From positions 1-8,950 of the forward strand of contig JAKLIS010000037.1 in the NCBI GenBank assembly GCA_022709485.1: DNA of 8,950 nucleotides, in the 5' to 3' direction. This stretch comes from Elusimicrobiota bacterium (GTDB lineage Bacteria > Elusimicrobiota > Elusimicrobia > F11). A model generated the notes under the pieces. It worked only from the letters and a program-made list of their open reading frames with translations, had not been told where the DNA came from and did no database searches. Below are positions 1 to 6,470 of this stretch, one piece after another. A program made the translations under genes and the position numbers. Within the stretch, counting starts at the first letter, position 1. The number at the start of each line of letters is the position of its first letter.

Positions 1-348
1 CTGGGCGCCAAAGCTGACTTTGAGCAAGCGCTTCAAATTAATCCGGATAGTTATATGGCGAGCCACAATCTCGCGGTGCTTTCTGTTGCGTCTCAGGATA
101 ATGAACTATCAGAAAAGTTGTTGACTGAAGCCATTGAGAAAAATCCCAACTATGGAACTCCCTATATTGAACTGGCAGCGCTTACGCCGCCCAAAGACGC
201 CATCGCGTTTCTCCTGGAAGCCAACGCGATCAATCCCTTTAATCCTCGAATTCATGAAATGTTGGCTGAAAATTTCGGAATTATGGGAAAAACAATAGAG
301 AGGGAACGGGAAGAAAAGATTTTTAGGGAGATCGCCCCGTCCCGATAA
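1..348 (+). CDS. TPR-repeat protein, C-terminal fragment
   Basis: The reading frame is open from base 1, so the true start lies upstream; 115 residues and a TAA stop are visible. The sequence has the spacing of tetratricopeptide repeats. A helix ends in A-L-Q-I-N-P-D-S, then about 34 residues later another ends in A-I-E-K-N-P-N-Y, then a looser one ends in A-N-A-I-N-P-F-N. The N-P at the end of helix B and the small residues at packing positions are TPR hallmarks. The last 25 or so residues are charged and probably form the capping helix. TPR arrays mediate protein-protein contacts. No signal peptide or catalytic domain can be judged because the N-terminus is missing. The gene converges on the large coiled-coil gene, with 72 bp between the two stops. 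Family assignment is fairly sure; the specific function is unknown. Confidence 0.8.
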   Translation: MGAKADFEQALQINPDSYMASHNLAVLSVASQDNELSEKLLTEAIEKNPNYGTPYIELAALTPPKDAIAFLLEANAINPFNPRIHEMLAENFGIMGKTIEREREEKIFREIAPSR

Positions 349-356
349 TACGGGGC
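334..356. terminator. Perfect 7-bp inverted repeat between convergent genes (possible bidirectional terminator)
   Basis: The arms GCCCCGT (334-340) and ACGGGGC (350-356) are exact reverse complements around a 9-base loop. The TAA stop of the TPR gene lies in the loop. The position, at the 3' ends of two converging genes, suits a transcription stop. However, neither strand has a T-run right after the stem, so it is not a canonical intrinsic terminator. It may instead be an mRNA-end stabiliser or a copy of a dispersed palindromic element. Confidence 0.4.
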
Positions 357-420
357 ATTGCCAGAACATGTGTGGGCCTCACGGTGTGGCAGTCTTGAGG
401 TGTTAAGCCAGCAAATGGAT

Positions 421-3400
421 TTAAGCCGCTCTCTGACGAATCTGTTGGGCCATGTTCTCCAATTCTTTCTTGAGTTCGAACTTCTCATTCTGGAGCCGTC
501 GCATTTGCTCATCCATGATGGATTGCTGCCGGACAAATTCCTCCGTGATCTGTTCAATCCTGCGATGAATGTCCTGTTTGGCGATTTCCAGTTCTTCGCG
601 GCGCTTGGCGGCATCAGCGGCCAGGGCTTCATAATTGGCCTTTTCTTTTTCTGTCGCCATTTGTTTGGCGTGCATCTCTGCGACGGCCTTTTGTGTTTGG
701 ACGGAAAGTTCATGCTCTTTTTGGAGATATTTCCGGGTTAAATCCTCCTCTTTCCTGGAGAAAGACTCTTCCAGCTCAGTCATCTTTTGACTGAAGTTGA
801 TTTTCAGTTGCGTTGCTTCCTCAATCATGGATTTCCGAGCTTCGGCCAATTCGGTTTCTCTTTCCGCCAGCTGCTTGCGTGTTTTTTCCGCAATCTCGTT
901 AACTTTGCTTTCAAGCTTAGCCGGCCACTCTTGTTCGACCGATCGGCGGTATTCGTCAAATGACCGTTCTTTTTCGATCATTTTTTGGTTTAACTGTTCC
1001 TCTTTGTCTCGGTAGGCCAACCTCATCTGTTCCGCTTCTTCGACGGTTTTGGTTTTCAAGGATTCCAGGGTCTGAACAGAGGCCTCATACTCATTCAACC
1101 ACCGCTCTTTCTGGTCTTCGAGCTGTTTTGATTTGGCCATGTACGCCTTCTCCAAGCGGTCGATGTCGGTCTTGTATTTAAGCTCGAGGTTGATGAGGGA
1201 ATTTTGTTTTTCCGCGATAATCCTTTCCCTCTGTGATTCGTCTTCCGAGAGTTTTTTCTGGGACCATTCGTTTTTCTCCCGCCAGATGGCTTCAAGCTGC
1301 ATGGCCCTTTCTTGAAGAGTTTTTTCGATTTGTTCGTACAGCAATTTTTGCTCATCGATGAGCTTTTGCTGGGCGAGCCGGAGATCCTCTTCTTTCTTTT
1401 GAACCTCCGCGACAAGCGCTTTTTTGAGCTCTTGGAAGTTGTTGTCTCGATCGTCCTCTTTTTTCTGGGCTTCCATTTCCAATTCTCCAGCCCGTCGTTT
1501 CCAGAGTTCCTCGAGTTCCTGAGCCAATTGTCGGTGGGATTGTTCCGCCTTCATCTCCCAATTCTTTTGTTCGACCGCGAGTCTTGCCCGCAAGTCTTTT
1601 TCGAATTTATCCATTTGTTCTGAATCTCTTAACATGGTTTCCTCCCACGCTTTTTTATTTTGTGCTATTTGTTCGTGTAAACTTTTTTCAAGGACAGCGA
1701 GCCGCTCTTCTTCCTTTTTCTGCTGCAATAAAAGGGCGTCTTCTTTCGCCTTAAATTTGGCTTTCATGTCGGCTTCCATCTGCTGATAGCGATTCCCGTC
1801 TTGAGCCAATTTTTCATTGAATAAACGTTTTTCATTATCCAGGACTTGTTTGCTTAGGTTTTTCGCTGCTTCCCAGTCCGCTCTTTCCTTCGTTAACAGG
1901 GTTTCTTTCGCTTTAAAGCCGTCTTCCACTTCTTGGGCGCGGGCCTCGAACATTCGGGCGTGCTGTTTCTTCTCTTCTTCGACGATTTGATTGAGTTCGA
2001 GCGTGCGTTTCTGAAGAAGGTCTTCGAGTTCATTGGTCCTGCGTTTAAAGGACTCTTCAAATTGATTTTGGAGTTCTGATTTTTCCTGGGCCAGTTTGTC
2101 GCGGAGTTCTTTTTCTGACTCGGCCAATCGCTTTTTCTCGTTTAGGACAAACTGGTTGAAAAACTCCTGCTCTCTTTTGGCTTTCTCGGCGATTTCTTTT
2201 TCCATTTGTTCCAAACGGCTTTCCTCGGATTCCCGGTGTAATTTGATGGATTGGCGTTCCGCCTCCGCCTTGCTCCGGAGTTCCGCTTCCAAAGCCTCTA
2301 ATCTTTGGTGTTCCAGCGCCAATTTGGCTTCGAATATCTTCTTTTCGTTATCAAATTTTTCAATCAATACCCGGTCTTTATTTTCTAAAAGCTCATTCTT
2401 TTCTTTTATTTCATCCATAAGGCGGCGTTTCTCACTGGCATGGTTTTCTTCCACCCGTCGCCGCTCGCTTTCCCATTGTTCTTTCTCTAGAGTAAATTGG
2501 GCTTCCTTTGCACCCCTTTCTCTATCCAATTCCTGTGATTTCTGATCCCAGATGAGTTGCCGGCTTGCCATTAATTCCTGGGAATTCCGCTCCAACTGTT
2601 CGGACCTCGTTTTATGAGCCGTTTCCAGTTCCATTAGTTTTTGCTGGTAAAGGGTCTCCAATTGAGAGGACATTTGGGCTCTCTCGTCGGCCACTTGCCT
2701 GCGGAGGGTCCTCTCAAGTGAATTAAATTTTTCGGTTTGAGTTTTCGCTTCTTCGTTTAGTGCGTTCTGTTTATCAACCAGCGATTTTTCTTCAAGGCCC
2801 AGACGCTCTTTTTCCTGGCGGATAAATTGGTTGAATTGATTGCGTTCCTCAGCCATGCGATCGTTTATTTCTTGCTCGATACGGATGCGCCGGTTTTCAA
2901 GGCGGACTTTTTCCTCATTGATCCATATTTTCTGGTTCTCGATTTCGAGCCTAGTTTGCGTTTCCTGATTCACCCAATTCTGTTTATCAAGGAGGAGTTT
3001 ATCCTCCTTTTCTTTAAATGAAGATTCAAGGTTGGAAACCAATTGTTTTTTGTAAATTTCAAAACGTTCCTTTTCTTCAAAGACGGACTTTTCCAACTCG
3101 CCATGCCGGCGATTAAATTCTTTTTCAAGCTCTTGCGCCCGCGTCCTTAGAATTTCAGCGTTTCGGACTTCAAGGCGTTTTTCTTCTTTCGAGATTTTTT
3201 CTCTAAGGGCGCGTTCTTCCGCTTCTAACTTTTGATATTGAGAGTCGATTTGGGCTTGGCTGGCAAGGCGTTCCTCCTCAGCTTTGCGCTGTATTTCAGC
3301 TTCCATTAAATCCAGCCGTTGAGAAACTTCTTCAGCCCTTTGTTGGAGCAGTATTTTCTCGTTTTCAACCTTGACCATAAGGTCTTTTTCCAGCATGTCA

Positions 3401-5661
3401 AGGCGTTCCTTATCTTCCCTGATTTTCGCTTGCCACAATTTTTGTTCTTCGCCTGCTTTGGCTTGAATATCTTGTTCCATCTCGGCCAGCCGCTTCTGGT
3501 CTGATTTCATCTGAGCGTCCCAGATTTCTTTTTCTTGCCGAAGCTTGGACATAAACGCTTCTTTCTCTTTGAGCATGGATTCTCGGTTCTGGGCGAGTTC
3601 GATTTCAAAAGTCTTACGTTCTTTTTCCAGTTCTTGTTGGCTGGCGGAACGGAGGGCTTCCCATTCTTGCCTGTCCATTAATAGGGCATATTCTTTCTCG
3701 GCGTATTTCCGCTCCAAATCTTTTTTGAACGACTCAAGGCTCCGTTCCCGCTGTTCTTCATTTTGCCGGTAACTGTTTTCCAAGATTTGAATTCGATCGA
3801 CATATCCGGATTCCAAGTCCTGGCTCCGTTTTTTGAAATCGTTGGAAAGCTGTTCTTCAAATTCACGTTTGTCCGCAGAGGCCTTTTCCTGCACGGATTG
3901 CTCAAGTTCCGCAATCCGTTTTTCATCGGTGGCTTTAACAGCCTGTAAATCTTTGCGCTGATCCTCCCAGAACCGCTGTCTTTCTTGATCCAGCCGAGTC
4001 AAACGTTCCGTTTCGGCTTTGACGTGGACTTCAAAATTCTCTCGTTGGACCTTGATTTCGTCAAAGAGCTTCTGTTTTTCAAGCGCCCATCCGCTGGATA
4101 GGACTTCTTCTTTTGCGGCCAATTCGGTTAAGAGAGCTTTTTCTTTTGCGACCAAATCCTTTTTATCCCGCTCCAAAGCATCGAATTGAGATTGATATTC
4201 CTCTCGGAGCTTTTTCTCCAGATTTTGATTCTCTTCAAAAAGCTGGCTCCTCAACGTCTTTTCTAAAGAGGCCAGATGTTCTTTCTCATTATTGAGAAAG
4301 ATTTCCATCGTCCGTTTTTCTTGCTCCATCCGCTGGAGATTTTGAGCCCGTTCCGCTTCCCACCGTTGGCGGTCGATGGTGAAACGGGTTTCTCTTTCGG
4401 AGGCTTCCCTATCCAGCGCTTCTTTCCGAAGCCGAAGCTCCCGGTCTCTTTCCGACTCTTTTTGATGAAATTGAGCTTCCCATTCCGTCTTGAGCCGGTC
4501 GAATTCCAATTCTTTTTGATGGAAAGATTCTTTAAAGACTTCCTCTTTTTTCCCGAACTCTTCGGCCAACTGTTTTTGCCTTTCTAAATTTTCCTCGAGG
4601 AGCTGATTTGATCTTTCGACCAGCCGTTTTTCAATGTCCTGTTCTTTAAGTCCCAATTCCCGAAGCTTGATGGATATGTCTTTTTGAAAGTCCTCTCTTT
4701 CCTTATCTAGTTGGGCCAATAAGCTTTTTCGATCGGATTCAAAACGGAGCTTTTCTTTCTCAAAATCCTGGATCTGACGGGAGTGATTTTCTTCCACGGT
4801 CTTCCGCCTGGCTTCAATCTCTGATTCCCACGCCGCATGCTGATCCGCTAGCTGGCGGCGCTCTTTTTCAACATCCCGTATCAAATCTTGTTTTGTTTTC
4901 CCGATGTCTTCAAATAGCAACCGCCGCTCTTTTTCGAGTTCTTCTTTTTTGCCTTGATATCGATTCTCAGCGTCTCTCTCAAAATTGGCCTTTTCCTTGT
5001 TTATCTGGGCGATGTATTGCTCAATTCTGGATTGGAATTCCCGCTCCTTCTGCATGACCTTTTCCTGGGCCATGGCCAATTTCTCTGAAAATTCCTTTTG
5101 AACAAAATCCAACTTCTCGTTGTAAAGTTTTTGGATCTCAGGTTCGAGCCGGACAATCTTTTCTTTGAGGTTGGCGACATCGGAGTCTCGCTGACGGATT
5201 TCCTCCGACAGGTCCATCCTTTCTCGGTCGATTCGAATAAGATTTTCTTCGGCCTTTTGTAGGTTTTCTTCCGCAAGCTGGTTCAACCGCTTTAATTGGG
5301 ATATGTCATGTTCTAAAGACGAAACTTTATCTTGCAGTTGTTTTTTGGCATCCGCTTCTTGAGGGGCAAATTTTTTCCACAATTGATCCATTGTGGCGGT
5401 CATCATGCCCTTGTATTCATCCAGTAATTGTTGGGTTTTATTGGTAATATCTTTTTCGTTTAACGAGAGGGTTGATTGATAGGCGAGTTCTTTTGAAAGC
5501 TTGGACGCTTCCTCTTCTTTAATAATGAGCCGGTTTGACATCCGTTGTACTTCATCATCCAATTGTCTGATTTTTTCAAGAGACCATCGGAGAGCCAATT
5601 TTGCGGTCGCAAGATCGGTGATATCTTCTGTTTGAAAGTTACGCAAGTCGTCCGAGCGCAT
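421..5661 (-). CDS. Giant coiled-coil protein (1,746 aa), 29-residue repeats, function unknown
   Basis: One uninterrupted frame encodes 1,746 residues dominated by E, K, Q, R, L and A. No cysteine is seen, and there are only three prolines (about residues 100, 174 and 1580), leaving roughly 1,405 residues without proline. This is the signature of a very long continuous coiled coil. The first ~40 residues (F-Q-T-E-D-I-T-D-L, then L-A-L-R-W-S-L-E-K-I) are less repetitive and may be a head. Much of the rest falls into 29-residue units starting R-L-x-x-L-E-x-x-L. Clean triplets lie at residues 724-810, 1120-1206 and 1291-1377, and a pair at 553-610. A W-E marker recurs at W278, W394, W434, W667, W896, W1063 and W1263. 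No P-loop, SMC head or clear membrane segment is seen. I chose the ATG at 5661 because AAAGGA sits 4 bases before it. A TTG at 5745 would add 28 residues, F-E-I-I-I-E-I-I and onward. A cytoskeletal, scaffolding or surface-fibre role is only inferred. Confidence 0.9.
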   Translation of the reverse strand: MRSDDLRNFQTEDITDLATAKLALRWSLEKIRQLDDEVQRMSNRLIIKEEEASKLSKELAYQSTLSLNEKDITNKTQQLLDEYKGMMTATMDQLWKKFAPQEADAKKQLQDKVSSLEHDISQLKRLNQLAEENLQKAEENLIRIDRERMDLSEEIRQRDSDVANLKEKIVRLEPEIQKLYNEKLDFVQKEFSEKLAMAQEKVMQKEREFQSRIEQYIAQINKEKANFERDAENRYQGKKEELEKERRLLFEDIGKTKQDLIRDVEKERRQLADQHAAWESEIEARRKTVEENHSRQIQDFEKEKLRFESDRKSLLAQLDKEREDFQKDISIKLRELGLKEQDIEKRLVERSNQLLEENLERQKQLAEEFGKKEEVFKESFHQKELEFDRLKTEWEAQFHQKESERDRELRLRKEALDREASERETRFTIDRQRWEAERAQNLQRMEQEKRTMEIFLNNEKEHLASLEKTLRSQLFEENQNLEKKLREEYQSQFDALERDKKDLVAKEKALLTELAAKEEVLSSGWALEKQKLFDEIKVQRENFEVHVKAETERLTRLDQERQRFWEDQRKDLQAVKATDEKRIAELEQSVQEKASADKREFEEQLSNDFKKRSQDLESGYVDRIQILENSYRQNEEQRERSLESFKKDLERKYAEKEYALLMDRQEWEALRSASQQELEKERKTFEIELAQNRESMLKEKEAFMSKLRQEKEIWDAQMKSDQKRLAEMEQDIQAKAGEEQKLWQAKIREDKERLDMLEKDLMVKVENEKILLQQRAEEVSQRLDLMEAEIQRKAEEERLASQAQIDSQYQKLEAEERALREKISKEEKRLEVRNAEILRTRAQELEKEFNRRHGELEKSVFEEKERFEIYKKQLVSNLESSFKEKEDKLLLDKQNWVNQETQTRLEIENQKIWINEEKVRLENRRIRIEQEINDRMAEERNQFNQFIRQEKERLGLEEKSLVDKQNALNEEAKTQTEKFNSLERTLRRQVADERAQMSSQLETLYQQKLMELETAHKTRSEQLERNSQELMASRQLIWDQKSQELDRERGAKEAQFTLEKEQWESERRRVEENHASEKRRLMDEIKEKNELLENKDRVLIEKFDNEKKIFEAKLALEHQRLEALEAELRSKAEAERQSIKLHRESEESRLEQMEKEIAEKAKREQEFFNQFVLNEKKRLAESEKELRDKLAQEKSELQNQFEESFKRRTNELEDLLQKRTLELNQIVEEEKKQHARMFEARAQEVEDGFKAKETLLTKERADWEAAKNLSKQVLDNEKRLFNEKLAQDGNRYQQMEADMKAKFKAKEDALLLQQKKEEERLAVLEKSLHEQIAQNKKAWEETMLRDSEQMDKFEKDLRARLAVEQKNWEMKAEQSHRQLAQELEELWKRRAGELEMEAQKKEDDRDNNFQELKKALVAEVQKKEEDLRLAQQKLIDEQKLLYEQIEKTLQERAMQLEAIWREKNEWSQKKLSEDESQRERIIAEKQNSLINLELKYKTDIDRLEKAYMAKSKQLEDQKERWLNEYEASVQTLESLKTKTVEEAEQMRLAYRDKEEQLNQKMIEKERSFDEYRRSVEQEWPAKLESKVNEIAEKTRKQLAERETELAEARKSMIEEATQLKINFSQKMTELEESFSRKEEDLTRKYLQKEHELSVQTQKAVAEMHAKQMATEKEKANYEALAADAAKRREELEIAKQDIHRRIEQITEEFVRQQSIMDEQMRRLQNEKFELKKELENMAQQIRQRAA
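1531..1791 (-). repeat. Three consecutive 29-residue coiled-coil units (residues 1291-1377)
   Basis: Units begin R-Y-Q-Q-M-E-A-D-M, R-L-A-V-L-E-K-S-L and Q-M-D-K-F-E-K-D-L, each 29 residues. The first position drifts from R to Q and the hydrophobic second position from L to Y or M. The E at position 6 and a hydrophobic residue at position 9 are kept. Confidence 0.7.
2044..2304 (-). repeat. Three consecutive 29-residue coiled-coil units (residues 1120-1206)
   Basis: Units begin R-L-E-A-L-E-A-E-L, R-L-E-Q-M-E-K-E-I and R-L-A-E-S-E-K-E-L, each 29 residues and in the same register as the units at 3232-3492. The third runs into a less regular segment starting R-R-T-N-E-L-E. Confidence 0.75.
3232..3492 (-). 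repeat. Three consecutive 29-residue coiled-coil units (residues 724-810)
   Basis: Within the coiled-coil gene, three 87-bp segments encode units that begin R-L-A-E-M-E-Q-D-I, R-L-D-M-L-E-K-D-L and R-L-D-L-M-E-A-E-I, each exactly 29 residues long. Positions 2, 6, 9 and 12 are conserved as L, E, L/I and K. The similarity is at protein level with diverged DNA, so these look like old duplications or selection for a helical register rather than recent tandem copies. Confidence 0.75.
3832..4005 (-). repeat. Two consecutive 29-residue coiled-coil units (residues 553-610)
   Basis: Units begin R-L-T-R-L-D-Q-E-R and R-I-A-E-L-E-Q-S-V, each 29 residues. The first is more diverged, with D for E at position 6 and R at the usual hydrophobic position 9. 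Confidence 0.6.
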
Positions 5662-5665
5662 CTTT

Positions 5666-5671
5666 TCCTTT
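5666..5671 (-). promoter_or_regulatory. Ribosome binding site AAAGGA deciding the coiled-coil start
   Basis: On the minus strand AAAGGA is followed by AAAG and then the ATG at 5661. The 4-base spacing is slightly short but usable. It favours the ATG over the upstream in-frame TTG at 5745, whose nearest purine-rich stretch (GGAAAG) is about ten bases away. Confidence 0.55.
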
Positions 5672-5719
5672 ATTTGTCTGTAAATTTCCAGCCAAACAAA
5701 AGGATAAAGGGAACGTGTT

Positions 5720-5741
5720 ATTATTTCAATAATTATTTCAA
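5720..5741. repeat. 10-bp direct repeat ATTATTTCAA, 12-bp period
   Basis: ATTATTTCAA occurs at 5720-5729 and again at 5732-5741, separated by TA. It lies in the divergent promoter region upstream of the favoured coiled-coil ATG, so it could be a tandem operator. It may equally be chance in AT-rich DNA, or coding sequence if the upstream TTG start is used. Confidence 0.35.
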
Positions 5742-5774
5742 ACAAATTAACATGATCTTTCCGTCTAAAAACCC

Positions 5775-5803
5775 ATTACATTCACATATAGAAATAGAGT
5801 CAT
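5775..5803 (-). promoter_or_regulatory. Candidate sigma70-type promoter for the coiled-coil gene
   Basis: On the minus strand ATGACT (4 of 6 matches to TTGACA) is followed after 17 bases by TGTAAT (5 of 6 matches to TATAAT). Transcription would begin near 5768, giving a leader of about 105 bases to the ATG at 5661, or about 20 to the alternative TTG. The match is only moderate in AT-rich DNA. Confidence 0.25.
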
Positions 5804-5813
5804 TTTTACATCC

Positions 5814-6470
5814 ATGTCATTGTTAACTGAAAAAGAAATCGATTGCCCCGCATGCCGCTTCCCCAATAATGCTGAAATTTGGACGGTTATTACCGTTAAA
5901 ACCGAGCCCGAATTAAGAGATCTTTTGCTGGGGGGAGAAATCAATCTGGTGAAATGCGCCTCTTGTAAGGAGGTTTTTTACGCCAATGAATTTTTTCTTT
6001 ACCATGACCAAGATAGAGAGCTAATGGCTTTTGTTTATCCGCCTCAGCAGATGGGCCGGAAAGAAGAACTTTTGAAGGCCGCCAAGCAAGATTTCAGAGA
6101 GTCTCAAGTGGGCGTCTCGATTGAAGAAAAACTGGATTATGAGCCTATTGTTTTATTCGGGATGGACGCTCTGGTGGGATTGGCCCAAAATGAGGAAGAA
6201 GCGGAAATTCAAGGAGAAATTATCGACCATCTTTCCAAAATCCATGGATTTGAGGTGAGACGGTTGAAAAAATCAAAAGCAAGGGAAATGGGGTTTCCGC
6301 CGGTCATTCCCGTTTCTTCAAAAAAATTTCCCACCCTTAAGGAATCAATTTTAGACGGCATCTCCCTGGTCGAAACGTTTAACGACAGACTCCACATTTA
6401 CCGCGATGTCCAAAAAATCCTCTTGAATAGCGATGAATTGGACATTCCCATCCTGGCGGATAAACATTAA
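5814..6470 (+). CDS. CpXC-type zinc-ribbon protein
   Basis: This 218-residue protein has an N-terminal zinc-ribbon-like module with C11-P-A-C14 and C48-A-S-C51. The first pair forms the C-P-x-C signature that names the CpXC domain (Pfam CpXC family), and the following F-Y-A-N-E-F-F-L-Y-H stretch fits that family. The four cysteines probably hold one Zn ion. The domain has no established biochemical role. The C-terminal half (about 100-218) is helical-looking and acidic, with L-D-Y-E-P-I-V-L-F-G-M-D as its most distinctive part, and I do not recognise it further. No signal peptide or membrane segment is visible, so it is likely cytoplasmic. The start is the only sensible ATG before the first cysteine pair and has no Shine-Dalgarno sequence. 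The TAA is followed immediately by the next gene's ATG, so the two are probably cotranscribed and translationally coupled. Confidence 0.8.
   Translation: MSLLTEKEIDCPACRFPNNAEIWTVITVKTEPELRDLLLGGEINLVKCASCKEVFYANEFFLYHDQDRELMAFVYPPQQMGRKEELLKAAKQDFRESQVGVSIEEKLDYEPIVLFGMDALVGLAQNEEEAEIQGEIIDHLSKIHGFEVRRLKKSKAREMGFPPVIPVSSKKFPTLKESILDGISLVETFNDRLHIYRDVQKILLNSDELDIPILADKH

Larger units (their letters stand above)
5662..5813. other. AT-rich divergent intergenic region
   Basis: This 152-bp stretch separates the divergent coiled-coil and CpXC genes and should hold promoters for both. I see a direct repeat and one moderate minus-strand promoter match (both listed separately). For the plus strand, TATAGA at 5787-5792 could be a -10 box, but I find no convincing -35 partner. 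There is no Shine-Dalgarno sequence directly before the ATG at 5814. If the coiled-coil gene really starts at TTG 5745, half of this region is coding. Confidence 0.6.

Noticed and set aside
377..400. 5-bp inverted repeat CCTCA/TGAGG between the convergent genes
   Set aside because: Short stem, 14-base loop, no T-run; expected by chance.
252..713. Minus-strand 153-residue frame spanning the end of the TPR gene and the end of the coiled-coil gene
   Set aside because: It overlaps two convincing coding frames and is rich in S, R, W and P without any domain pattern. It is a shifted-frame reading of the coiled-coil gene.
358..741. + strand frame of 127 residues rich in L and F, resembling a membrane protein
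   Set aside because: It is antisense to the end of the coiled-coil gene. Opposite-strand reading of E/K/Q codons automatically gives L/F/S-rich sequence, and there is no ribosome binding site or family match.
2096..2545. + strand 149-residue serine-rich frame
   Set aside because: Shadow of the coiled-coil gene: the S/F/L richness reflects complementary E/K/R codons, and the repeat register of the minus frame is far more coherent.
421..5661. Possibility that the coiled-coil gene is SMC, given scpA and scpB nearby
   Set aside because: No Walker A (G-x-x-G-x-G-K-S/T), signature motif, Walker B or hinge-like globular region is visible; both ends are helical and charged.
5758..5792. Plus-strand promoter for the CpXC gene using TATAGA as -10 box
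   Set aside because: No -35-like hexamer at 16-18 bases; kept only as a remark in the intergenic entry.
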